Origin: Desulfobacteraceae bacterium | GTDB lineage: Bacteria; Desulfobacterota; Desulfobacteria; Desulfobacterales; SURF-15 | DNA: 22,800 bases | Reading direction: 5' to 3' | Assembly (NCBI GenBank): GCA_003599475.1 | Contig: QZKK01000031.1 | Span: forward strand, 1 to 22,800 | Shown: positions 6,931 through 14,482 of the stretch, in pieces | Layout of the letters: every line of letters starts with the position of its first letter | Numbering within the stretch: the first letter of the stretch is position 1 | Notes under the pieces: model-generated | The model's database searches: none | What the model saw: only the letters and a program-made list of their open reading frames with translations | What the model was told of the DNA's origin: nothing | Position numbers and translations under genes: made by a program

Positions 6931-8625
6931 TCAAGCTGTTCTCCGCCCTATTTTCTTTTGCACGAATTGCAAAACCCCCAGCATTACCAGGACAATGGCG
7001 ATAATGCACGTGCAGAGGGCGTTTGCACTTGCGCTCCATCCGTCGTTGTCGAGCATGATGATTTCGATGGCTGCCAGGTGCACGGTGGCGGATACAAGAA
7101 AAATGACGGCACTGATGGTTGTCATGGAGCGCATGAAAAAATAAACGAAATTCTGAAAAAAAGCGACCTTCGACAGGGGGAAGATCACCCTGAAAAAGGT
7201 TCTCAGCGTATCTCCGCCAAGGCTTATGGATGCCTCTTCGATGGAAGGATCGATGTTTCGCAAATTGGAGATGCTGGAAAGAACCCCCAAGGTAAAGTTG
7301 CAGATAACGGTATTGATGACGATAATCCAGGGGGTGCCGAAGAAAAAGTAATAGGGTTTATTGAATGCGAGGATGTATCCGAGGCCCATCACCAGCCCGG
7401 GGATTGCAGCCGGCATCACCGACAGGAGATAGATGAACTGTTTGAAGAAGGGCTTGCGCGTCTCCATGACGTAGCCCGCGACAAGTGTCAGGAAAGCCCC
7501 TGCGATCCCTACGATCAAAGAAACCCAGACGCTTGTCCACAGCGCCGAATACCCGGCGATCGAAGGGAAACTGTAATGCTGGAGTGTCAGCGTCCAGTCA
7601 TACGGCCATATCTTGACAAAAGATCCGATGATCACGGTGGCAAAAATCAGGATGATGCAGAAGGTGACCAGCATGCAGTAGATCGTGAAAAGCGTCTTTT
7701 TTAACGGCCGGGAAGGAGGAATCACCGGTTTGGCCGCACCGCTGATCATGGAGAAGGTCTTTCTCGAGAGATAGTAATTGAACATAAACGCCATCATGGA
7801 TGGGACCAGAAGCACGATACTGATGGTTGCGCCCAGATCGAATCGATACAGATTCGTTACCTGAGAGTAGATTTCGGTCGCCAGGACATTGTAGTTTCCT
7901 CCGATCACGACGGGATTGCCGAAATCGGTGATGGTCAGGTTGAAGGTCAGTGCGGCCGCACTGAAAATACCGTATTTTGCAGACGGCAGGGTGATCCGGG
8001 TGAATACTTTAAAGGGGGTTGCACCCAGGCTTTCTGCAGCCTCGTCCAGGCGGATATCGACGGCGGAAAGTGTCGTGAACAAAATGACAAAGGCATGGGG
8101 CAGACAGTAGAGGACTTCGGAAATGATGATTCCGGTCGGCCCGTATATATCCCAGCCTGTCTTGAATAGATGGGCGGTGATCAATCCGTTTCGCCCGAAT
8201 AGATAAATGAGCGCCAGCGCCTGAACGATCGAGGGCGCTACCAGGGTCATCATGATGATGTTTTTGAAAAAAGGTTTCCCCGAAATGGTTGTTCTCGCCA
8301 TTGCATAGGCAAAGAAAAAGACGATGACGGTGACGATGACGGTGGTGACCGTCGAAACATAGAGGCTGTGCCACAGGGCTTTGAGGGTATAGGGGGTCGT
8401 AAAGTATCGATAAAAATTGTCCAGGGTGAAACTCGCGATTCCGAATTGGCCGCCTTTGAAAAAACTCAACAGGAGAATCGACCAGAGGGGGAAAAGCATG
8501 AAAAAGATGAGCATCAGCCCGATAAAAATCGTTACGGCCGGCAGAATGAACCGATCCGCTTCCATCCGGGCGGATGAAATCGGGTAGGGATTTGAAGAGA
8601 TCGCGGCATTCATGGTTGCGCTCAT
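6931..8625 (-). CDS. ABC importer permease, fused two-domain, 2-aminoethylphosphonate/Fe(III) type
   Basis: Inner-membrane channel of an ABC importer, 564 aa with about twelve hydrophobic segments. It is two binding-protein-dependent permease domains joined in one chain. Each half has an ATPase-contacting EAA loop: DEAAESLGATPFKVFTRITLP in the first half and EEASISLGGDTLRTFFRVIF in the second. The fused form is known for FbpB-like iron permeases and for the putative 2-aminoethylphosphonate family often called PhnU2. The binding protein two genes upstream favours the latter. The start at 8625 is ATG, 20 bp after the ATPase stop codon; another ATG 12 bp further in is possible. A small inverted repeat (TGACG/CGTCA) spans the stop codon. 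Family sure; substrate not. Confidence 0.9.
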   Translation of the reverse strand: MSATMNAAISSNPYPISSARMEADRFILPAVTIFIGLMLIFFMLFPLWSILLLSFFKGGQFGIASFTLDNFYRYFTTPYTLKALWHSLYVSTVTTVIVTVIVFFFAYAMARTTISGKPFFKNIIMMTLVAPSIVQALALIYLFGRNGLITAHLFKTGWDIYGPTGIIISEVLYCLPHAFVILFTTLSAVDIRLDEAAESLGATPFKVFTRITLPSAKYGIFSAAALTFNLTITDFGNPVVIGGNYNVLATEIYSQVTNLYRFDLGATISIVLLVPSMMAFMFNYYLSRKTFSMISGAAKPVIPPSRPLKKTLFTIYCMLVTFCIILIFATVIIGSFVKIWPYDWTLTLQHYSFPSIAGYSALWTSVWVSLIVGIAGAFLTLVAGYVMETRKPFFKQFIYLLSVMPAAIPGLVMGLGYILAFNKPYYFFFGTPWIIVINTVICNFTLGVLSSISNLRNIDPSIEEASISLGGDTLRTFFRVIFPLSKVAFFQNFVYFFMRSMTTISAVIFLVSATVHLAAIEIIMLDNDGWSASANALCTCIIAIVLVMLGVLQFVQKKIGRRTA

Positions 8626-8645
8626 CGTCTTATTCCCGAATTCGC

Positions 8646-9734
8646 TCAGATCAGTTTGGTAAATAATTCATCATAGGCATGGAAAGCGTCAGGGGAAAAA
8701 TAGAGGCTGACTTTGTCTCCTCTTTTCAGATCGACTCTTTCAAATTCCCGCTCGGGCATATCGAACAGCATCTCCTCCCCTTCCAGCGTAAACGTAATCC
8801 TTACGATCGCACCGAGAAAATTGACGACTTCAACTTTGGTCTCGATGATATTGGACTGAATCATCCCTTCGGTGGAATCGCCGGTTTTGACCAGTTCGAT
8901 TTTCTCCGGCCGGATCGCCATATGGACCGTATCTCCTTTGAGGTGATCCAAATTGCATGCCGCAAATCCGACTCGGCCGAACCGAACGGTCCCGTTTTCC
9001 TTTTTTCCGGTAATGAAGTTGGAGGTCCCGACAAACTCGGCGATGAAGCTTGTCTTGGGCTTCTTGTAGATCTCCCACGGCGATCCGATTTGAATGATTT
9101 CGCCGTCTCTCATGATGACCACCCGGTCGGCCAGTGCAAGCGCCTCCTCCTGATCGTGGGTCACGTAGATCAGGGTAATTCCGAGCTCATCCTGCAGGCG
9201 TTTGATGACGGTTCTGAGCCGAACCCGTATTTTTGCATCCAATGCACTGAGGGGTTCATCCAGAAGCAGAACGTTTGGCTTGATGGCAAGAGCCCGCCCC
9301 AGCGCTACCCGTTGCTGCTGCCCGCCGCTGAGCTGTGAAGGATAATGATTCTCCCACCCCGCAAGGCCGATCAGCCTCAGCATCTCGTCGACCCGATCAT
9401 CGACCTGTCTCTGGGGCATTCGACGCATCTTCAATCCGAATGCGATGTTTTGTCTGACCGTCATGTTGGGGAATAATGCATAGGATTGAAAGACGATGCC
9501 GAATTCGCGTTTCTGGGGGATCACCCGATTGATGACCTTGCCGTCGTAAATGATTTTTCCGGAGGTCACTTCTTCAAAACCGGTAATCATCCGCAGAATG
9601 GTGGTTTTTCCGCATCCGCTGGGGCCGAGAAAGCATATGAATTCCCCCGGCTTGATATCCAGATCGACGCCGTTGACGGCGATCAGGTTGCCGAATTGTT
9701 TGCTGAGCTTTTCCAGAACCAGATTTTTTGACAA
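8646..9734 (-). CDS. ABC importer ATP-binding protein, PotA/FbpC/PhnT type
   Basis: ATPase subunit that powers the importer, 362 aa. Motifs in order: Walker A GPSGCGKT (37-44), the Q-loop region, the signature LSGGQQQRVALGRALA, Walker B LLLDEPLSALD and the switch histidine in VTHDQEEALALADRV. A C-terminal TOBE-like regulatory domain of about 120 residues follows, as in the CUT1/iron/phosphonate ATPases. The start appears to be TTG, because no in-frame ATG lies near the conserved N-terminus; a G-rich run (AGGGGGG) sits about 10 nt upstream. It follows the binding-protein gene after a 98-bp gap that holds the strong hairpin at 9776..9809. Confidence 0.93.
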   Translation of the reverse strand: MSKNLVLEKLSKQFGNLIAVNGVDLDIKPGEFICFLGPSGCGKTTILRMITGFEEVTSGKIIYDGKVINRVIPQKREFGIVFQSYALFPNMTVRQNIAFGLKMRRMPQRQVDDRVDEMLRLIGLAGWENHYPSQLSGGQQQRVALGRALAIKPNVLLLDEPLSALDAKIRVRLRTVIKRLQDELGITLIYVTHDQEEALALADRVVIMRDGEIIQIGSPWEIYKKPKTSFIAEFVGTSNFITGKKENGTVRFGRVGFAACNLDHLKGDTVHMAIRPEKIELVKTGDSTEGMIQSNIIETKVEVVNFLGAIVRITFTLEGEEMLFDMPEREFERVDLKRGDKVSLYFSPDAFHAYDELFTKLI

Positions 9735-9775
9735 CGCTTTCAGCCCCCCTGGAAAGTGTCAAAGGTTCAGTTCAA

Positions 9776-9809
9776 TCAGCCGTTGGCCGCCGAAGCGGCC
9801 AACGGCTGA
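9776..9809 (-). other. Stable intercistronic hairpin with cUUCGg tetraloop
   Basis: TCAGCCGTTGGCCGC (9776..9790) is followed by a 4-nt loop and its perfect reverse complement (9795..9809). In the minus-strand transcript the loop is UUCG closed by C-G, the extra-stable tetraloop class. The stem starts 24 nt after the binding-protein stop codon. No U-run follows, so it is more likely a 3'-end stabiliser or partial terminator that raises binding-protein mRNA over ATPase and permease mRNA, as in other ABC operons. Confidence 0.8.
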
Positions 9810-9832
9810 ATCCTGGAACGTTTCCGCAGTCG

Positions 9833-10858
9833 TTATTTCAGGAAATGCTTCTGCCAGATATCGAGGATCTTTTCCCTGTTTTCAGATTGCCATGGGAAGT
9901 CCATGGGCGCCAGCTTAACGGTATTAAGGGCCGGTAAACCTTCCGGGCCTGGAATTCCGGGATAGGTGACGCCGAGCTTGAAAGTCGCATATTTTTCCAT
10001 GGCCCTTTTTCCGATGGCCCAGTCCAGAAACTTCTTTGCGGCTGCTTCGTTCTTGGCGCCCTTAAGAAGCGCATTGGCTTCCAGCTCGTACCCGGCTCCC
10101 TCCTCGGGGATGACAAGCGCCACCGGGAATCCTTTCTTCTTCAGTGAGGAATATACGAATGCAAAGGAACACCCGACGGCGAATTCTCCTGCAGCAGTCA
10201 GCTTGGCCGGCTTGGATCCGCTCTTGATGTACTGCGCCATGTTCTTATCCAGTTCCTTCAAAAAATCCCAGCCCTTGTTTTCTTCCACGGGCTTTTTCTT
10301 GTAGTCTGGATCGAGCAACACCAGAAGGCTTGCCACCTGGAGAAACCCCGTACCCGAGCTTGCGGGGTTGGGCATGACCAGCATCCCCTTGTAGGCCGGA
10401 TTCAGCAGATCTTTCCAGCCTTTGGGCATCGGAAGTTTCTTCTCTTCCAGCACCTTTGTATTGGGAACCAATGCTGCGGCATACAGATCGATGGCGGTCC
10501 AGTACCCTTGCGGATCTTTAAATTTGGCGGGGATCTTCTCCCAGTCCTTGGGCTTGTAAACCTGGAGCATACCCTTCGGAATGAATTCCGCCATATTGGT
10601 CAATGCCCACCCCCAGATGCAGTCGGCCTGGGGATTGTCCTTTTCCGCAAGCATTCTGGCGCCCAGCTCCCCCGTTGAAAGCCGGATTGCCTGGATATCC
10701 AGATCCGGAAGATTCTCTTTTGCTAGCGCCAGATACTCCACCACTTCTTCGTTTTCGAGGGATGTGTACACAACCACCTTGTCCTTGGAAAAGCATACGC
10801 CGGTTGCCAACAGGGAAAAAATCAAAACAGAACTCATCGATAAAATCACCCTTTTCAT
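9833..10858 (-). CDS. ABC importer periplasmic binding protein, 2-aminoethylphosphonate (PhnS2-like) family
   Basis: Periplasmic receptor for the ABC importer, 341 aa with a Sec signal peptide (MKRVILSMSSVLIFSLL, likely cleaved near residue 24). Family landmarks are VVYTSLENEEV at the mature N-terminus, STGELGARMLAEKDNPQADCIWGW, the ligand-loop segment VMPNPASSGTGFLQVASLL, and YIKSGSKPAKLTAAGEFAVG. This pattern resembles what I know of the putative 2-aminoethylphosphonate receptors more than ferric receptors, whose iron-ligand tyrosine pair is not evident. A strong AGGAGGT precedes the ATG by 5 nt. No phosphonatase (PhnX) or C-P lyase gene is in the window, so the true ligand may be another small anion or zwitterion. 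Confidence 0.85.
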   Translation of the reverse strand: MKRVILSMSSVLIFSLLATGVCFSKDKVVVYTSLENEEVVEYLALAKENLPDLDIQAIRLSTGELGARMLAEKDNPQADCIWGWALTNMAEFIPKGMLQVYKPKDWEKIPAKFKDPQGYWTAIDLYAAALVPNTKVLEEKKLPMPKGWKDLLNPAYKGMLVMPNPASSGTGFLQVASLLVLLDPDYKKKPVEENKGWDFLKELDKNMAQYIKSGSKPAKLTAAGEFAVGCSFAFVYSSLKKKGFPVALVIPEEGAGYELEANALLKGAKNEAAAKKFLDWAIGKRAMEKYATFKLGVTYPGIPGPEGLPALNTVKLAPMDFPWQSENREKILDIWQKHFLK

Positions 10859-11014
10859 CGCTTACCTCCTAGTTGAATTGTTAGGCCGTTCTGGTTCCCC
10901 GAGATCTTCCTATCTTCTTAACTCAATCCGGACTCTCCTTCCTTTGACCTGCTCATGAGATTGATGACTGGAGATTGGATTTGAATGAGGGGCATGAGCG
11001 CGCCGAAACTCACA
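10859..11014 (-). other. Intergenic gap, transketolase to binding protein
   Basis: This 156-bp stretch holds the ribosome-binding site of the binding-protein gene. I see no convincing promoter, no HutC-type operator and no terminator hairpin with a U-run, so the importer genes are probably read through from the transketolase promoter. Confidence 0.4.
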
Positions 11015-12916
11015 TCAAAAACGGGTCGCGGAGAGCATCGCAAGGACCTTGCTCCGAATCGCTTCAGGATCCAACCCCTGATAAGGAATTTGTTCCGCCA
11101 ATCCGCCTCTTCCTTCCCTGTTTGCTCCGATATGGGAATAGCCCGCCCGAAACCCCCGCTCGAGCAGCCATGTACCGAATCTTGAACCGAGGCCCGATTT
11201 TACGTTCTGGCTTTCGACAACCAGAACGAATCCTCCTCCCATCAACCTCTCCATCATCGATTCATCTGCAACGTTTAAGGTCGGCTTATTGATCAGCCCG
11301 ATCCGGATGCCTTCGGATCTTAACCGATTCACAACATCCAGGCAACGATATACCATCTCTCCGTAGGAAACGATAAAACCCGATTCTCCATCCCGGATGA
11401 TTTCATCCCTTCCGGGAACAAAGCGGTACGCCGGGCCATAAAAAAGTTCCCCCGACTCATTCAGAAGATACGGTACGGCCGAACGGGTGGAGAAAACAAA
11501 CCGCAGCCCCTCCTCGAAAAATACCTTCTCCAGGATCGCCCGCATCTGGTTTGCATCCGCCGGGTAGTAAAGCCGGGTTGTATCTCCTTCCGGCAGCCCG
11601 TTGTCGCAGAAATAATTGTTCACGCCGAAATGGCAGGTATTGTCGGCCATATCGTCGACTCCGGCATGAGAAAAATGGGCCAATACGTTCGCCCGGTTCA
11701 ACCTTGCCATCGTGATCTCCGATATCACCATCTCCATAAAAGCCGAAAAGGTGCCGTATATGCCCTGCTTTCCTTTGGAAGAACCGAACCCGGCGGCCGT
11801 TGAAAAATTATTCCGCTCCATGATGCCGCCGTTGATGTAAATTTCAGGATACGCTTTCCGGATATGGTGGAGTCCGCAGGATCCCTCGAGATCCGAATCC
11901 ACCACAAGAACGCTCGATTTGCGATCCGGAATGTCTTTCAGGAGATCACAGACGATTTTTCCGAAGTCATCCCTGTTTTTGGCTGTTTCTTTGGTGCTGC
12001 CGAGATAGACGGCTGTTTCCGGATTCTTCTTCGACGATCCAAGCATCCGGGCCGCTTCGTCCAGACCTCTTTTCTTGAGATACGAAACGGCAAGATCCAC
12101 AGGAATGACATCATGGCCCTTGGGTGAGCCTTCGATTCCTCCGACCCCCACAGCCATTTTCCGCTTGTTGATCAACGCCGCCGGCCCCCGGGTGATCAAA
12201 GCTTTCCGTATCCTCTTGTATACTGCCGCAACATCTTCGCCGTCTCCCGTGTCGACTCGAAGACCGTGCCCCGCCAACGTTGCTTCAACGCTGAAGCCTT
12301 TCATGTAGCGGCTTGGATGTCCCGCGATGGTCACGTCGTTATCGTCGATGATCAGCTTGACATTGAGATTCTGAGCGACGGCATATCGAGCGGCTTCGGC
12401 ATCTCCGCCCTCCTGCTGGGACCCGTCGCTTCCGAAGATCACGATGATCTTGTCCGGATTTGCCGTTGCGACCCCGTTCGCATAGCTCCATAGGTGTCCC
12501 AGGCGGCCGGAACTGAAAAAAATCCCTTTATTGTCATCTCTTTCGGGATGCCCGTATAAACCGCTGTCGTATTCCCTGTAATGGAATAACGCCTCCGGTT
12601 TGCGGAACCCATTTAAAACCGCCATCTGGTACTGTATGGCGACCCGGTGCCCCGCTTCATCGAAATAGGCTGGATAGATGGCGCATCCTCCCCTTACGAA
12701 GCCGTCGATGATCAGCATTTCGGGAACGATGTCGTAGGCGCCCCCGGTGTGGCCGCCCAAGCCTTTGGTGTTGGCGTGTGCCGTAAAAAAAACGATACTG
12801 TCACGGATCAACTGAATATTGGACGTCAATCGCTTCTCCTGATCCTCGGTGAGTTCGTCCTGGCTGAGGTTAAAAGGTGTGGGCAAAAATTCATCTAAAG
12901 GAATCGGGTAGTTCAT
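11015..12916 (-). CDS. Transketolase-like thiamine-diphosphate enzyme
   Basis: This is a full-length TPP-dependent enzyme of the transketolase superfamily (633 aa from the chosen start), expected to move a two-carbon ketol unit. Residues that align by eye with transketolase active-site positions are His56 (GLGGHTGG), His90 (DEAGHR), His123 (YGHPE), the Mg/TPP motif GSDG (162-165) with DDND (191-194), His268 (SPKGHD) and the cofactor-activating Glu367 (GGIMERN). The pyrimidine-binding and C-terminal domains follow (SHAGVDDMADNTCHFGV, then INKPTLNVADE). The segments around these residues depart from housekeeping transketolase, for instance SSGRLGH where TGPLGQG is usual, so the substrate is probably unusual. 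The 12916 ATG has an AGGTG site; an upstream ATG at 12937 is possible. It heads the locus, downstream of an operator-overlapped promoter. Confidence 0.88.
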   Translation of the reverse strand: MNYPIPLDEFLPTPFNLSQDELTEDQEKRLTSNIQLIRDSIVFFTAHANTKGLGGHTGGAYDIVPEMLIIDGFVRGGCAIYPAYFDEAGHRVAIQYQMAVLNGFRKPEALFHYREYDSGLYGHPERDDNKGIFFSSGRLGHLWSYANGVATANPDKIIVIFGSDGSQQEGGDAEAARYAVAQNLNVKLIIDDNDVTIAGHPSRYMKGFSVEATLAGHGLRVDTGDGEDVAAVYKRIRKALITRGPAALINKRKMAVGVGGIEGSPKGHDVIPVDLAVSYLKKRGLDEAARMLGSSKKNPETAVYLGSTKETAKNRDDFGKIVCDLLKDIPDRKSSVLVVDSDLEGSCGLHHIRKAYPEIYINGGIMERNNFSTAAGFGSSKGKQGIYGTFSAFMEMVISEITMARLNRANVLAHFSHAGVDDMADNTCHFGVNNYFCDNGLPEGDTTRLYYPADANQMRAILEKVFFEEGLRFVFSTRSAVPYLLNESGELFYGPAYRFVPGRDEIIRDGESGFIVSYGEMVYRCLDVVNRLRSEGIRIGLINKPTLNVADESMMERLMGGGFVLVVESQNVKSGLGSRFGTWLLERGFRAGYSHIGANREGRGGLAEQIPYQGLDPEAIRSKVLAMLSATRF

Positions 12917-12962
12917 TTGGCACCTGCTGTTTGGCATTCTTTAAGAAGAGTCTGCGAGATGG

Positions 12963-12980
12963 TTGTAGATGTCTATACAA
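12963..12980 (-). promoter_or_regulatory. GntR/HutC-type operator, copy 1
   Basis: On the minus strand this reads TTGTATAGACATCTACAA, with the HutC core GTATAGAC and TTGTA/TACAA arms. It matches the site at 5973..5990 in 15 of 18 positions. It lies over the expected transcription start of the transketolase promoter and about 46 bp before the chosen start codon, a typical repressor position. Confidence 0.62.
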
Positions 12981-12982
12981 GC

Positions 12983-13011
12983 CTTCTATGCGAACGGATT
13001 TGGTTTGTCAA
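12983..13011 (-). promoter_or_regulatory. Candidate sigma-70 promoter for the transketolase-ABC unit
   Basis: On the minus strand a perfect TTGACA (13006..13011) is followed after an ideal 17 bp by TAGAAG (12983..12988), which matches TATAAT at four of six positions. The predicted transcript would begin at about 12976, inside the HutC-type operator. Confidence 0.6.
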
Positions 13012-13184
13012 TAGAAATAAATGGGACAAAATATCACTCCACTCAGGCACCGAATGAAAACAGGAGAGGGAACCGAAATTACCGGGTCCGAACAGAACCC
13101 GGATGAGAATGAAAGAATGAAATGAGAATGTTGACAGGCATGCCTCTCCTATGAAATATTGGTATGATTTCAAAGGAATGAAAA
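13012..13184 (+). other. Divergent upstream region of the PilZ operon
   Basis: This stretch leads into the PilZ gene on the plus strand. It contains a TTGACA (13131..13136), a 10-bp palindrome AGGCATGCCT (13136..13145), an extended -10-like TGGTATGAT (13160..13168) and a 6-bp inverted repeat CCGGGT/ACCCGG (13082..13102). No combination has ideal promoter spacing, so I do not assign a start site. AAAGGAATG (13172 onward) serves as the ribosome-binding site for the PilZ gene. Confidence 0.4.
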
Positions 13185-13865
13185 ATGGCCGTCAAACTCA
13201 TCCTCCTATCCGGAGAAGGAAAAGAAAAACAGTTTTACCTCGATTCGATAAGCAGGCTGGATGTGAGAATGGATACGGTTTCCACGTTCAAGCAGCTCGA
13301 GAAGAAACTGCTTGAATCCGCTTATCAGGGCGTGCTGGTCGATCTCAAGACAAAGGTCAGGGCCCTGAAACAGGAAAAAGAACTGGCCTATCAGATCCTC
13401 GAACAGTTTCCAGTCGTCCAGTTGCGGCTGGATGAACAGACGCAGGAGATTAAAACCCTCTATTATGGGAAATCGATCGGGGACGGAACTCTGGAAGAAT
13501 TCATTCTGAGGGATTGTCGTTTTTTCGAGCCCCGCATCCTTCGTGCGGCACATCGCGTCCGCATCCATTTCAACGTGATGCTTTCGCCCACCGGCCTTTT
13601 TTCGGAAGCCGATGCCGAAAAAACAATTACTTGCGATGTATCCAGAGGGGGCTGCTTTCTTTTCTCTTCCCGGAAGCATCATTACAGACAGCGTGTTTTC
13701 CTCATCTTTGCGGATTTGAAGGATCGCACACCCATAATCGGAGAAGTCCGCTGGGTGAAAAACTGGGGGGAGGCGCTTCAGATTCCCGGAATCGGTGTCG
13801 AATTCAAGGAAATCACGGACGGCCAGATTTCAAAAATCTGTCGAACCGCGAGGTTGAAGCCATGA
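13185..13865 (+). CDS. PilZ-domain protein, probable c-di-GMP receptor
   Basis: A 226-aa cytoplasmic protein. The C-terminal half (about 115-220) is a PilZ domain with both c-di-GMP binding motifs intact: RxxxR as Arg120-AAH-Arg124 and DxSxxG as Asp151-VSRGG. The N-terminal half (about 1-110) begins VKLILLSGEGKEKQFYL and looks like a receiver-type alpha/beta fold without a clear phospho-acceptor site, so it may be a degenerate receiver or a YcgR-N-like domain. The stop codon overlaps the start of the nitroreductase gene as ATGA. Proteins of this kind usually switch motility, secretion or surface polymer activity, but its coupling here to two metabolic enzymes is unusual. Confidence 0.88.
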   Translation: MAVKLILLSGEGKEKQFYLDSISRLDVRMDTVSTFKQLEKKLLESAYQGVLVDLKTKVRALKQEKELAYQILEQFPVVQLRLDEQTQEIKTLYYGKSIGDGTLEEFILRDCRFFEPRILRAAHRVRIHFNVMLSPTGLFSEADAEKTITCDVSRGGCFLFSSRKHHYRQRVFLIFADLKDRTPIIGEVRWVKNWGEALQIPGIGVEFKEITDGQISKICRTARLKP

Positions 13866-14482
13866 AAAAAAATGCCGTTTCCATGGACGCCCGGACCGAT
13901 TACCCCGTGCATGAATTTATCACAAAGAGATGGAGCCCTTACGGTTTCTCGGACCAGCCGGTCTCGGATGAGGATCTTCTTTCGATCTTCGAAGCCGTGC
14001 GATGGGCGCCTTCTTGTTTCAATGATCAGCCTTGGCATTATATCGTCGCCAGAAAAGAAGACCTGCAGGAATTCGAAAAGATGCGCTCCTGCCTCGTAAA
14101 GGCCAATCAGGTATGGACCGAATTCGTACCGGTGCTGGCCTTGTCTGTTGCACGCCTGAATTTTTCGCACAACAACAAACCCAATCGATCCGCACTGCAC
14201 GATATGGGGCTTGCCGCAGGAAACCTGCTGCTCGAAGCGACTTCCCGGGGTCTTTCGGTCCATCAGATGATCGGCATTCTTCCGGACAGGGTACGCGAAG
14301 TCTACGGAATACCGGATGGATTCCAGCCGATGACCGGAATTGCCATCGGATACGTCGGAACCGCCGACCGTCTTCCTGAAAACTACAGCGAGAGGGATCT
14401 CAAAAGACGGCCCCGCAAGGACCTCAAAGATTTTATATTCGGAAAAAACTGGGGAATCCGATCGGAAATTGTCAAATCATGA
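13862..14482 (+). CDS. Nitroreductase-family flavoprotein
   Basis: Predicted FMN-dependent oxidoreductase, 206 aa, the common size for the family. The N-terminal FMN-binding pattern is present (KRWSPYGFSD at about 22-31, then AVRWAPSCFNDQPWHYIVA at about 45-63). The central dimer helix DMGLAAGNLLLEATSRGL and the C-terminal IAIGYVGTADRLPE also fit. The start at 13862 overlaps the PilZ stop codon (ATGA) and its own stop overlaps the next ATG in the same way, so translation is coupled on both sides. A longer in-frame extension back to 13514 would lie inside the PilZ gene and is not believable. The physiological substrate cannot be told from sequence. Confidence 0.9.
   Translation: MKKNAVSMDARTDYPVHEFITKRWSPYGFSDQPVSDEDLLSIFEAVRWAPSCFNDQPWHYIVARKEDLQEFEKMRSCLVKANQVWTEFVPVLALSVARLNFSHNNKPNRSALHDMGLAAGNLLLEATSRGLSVHQMIGILPDRVREVYGIPDGFQPMTGIAIGYVGTADRLPENYSERDLKRRPRKDLKDFIFGKNWGIRSEIVKS

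Noticed and set aside
10764..10771. GTGTACAC, a third match to the HutC core, inside the binding-protein gene
   Set aside because: It lies about 90 bp into the coding region, encodes the conserved VVYTS segment, and lacks the matching 3' half of the other two sites.
13514..13861. N-terminal extension of the nitroreductase
   Set aside because: It overlaps the PilZ gene in another frame, has no family similarity, and the ATG at 13862 fits the operon pattern.
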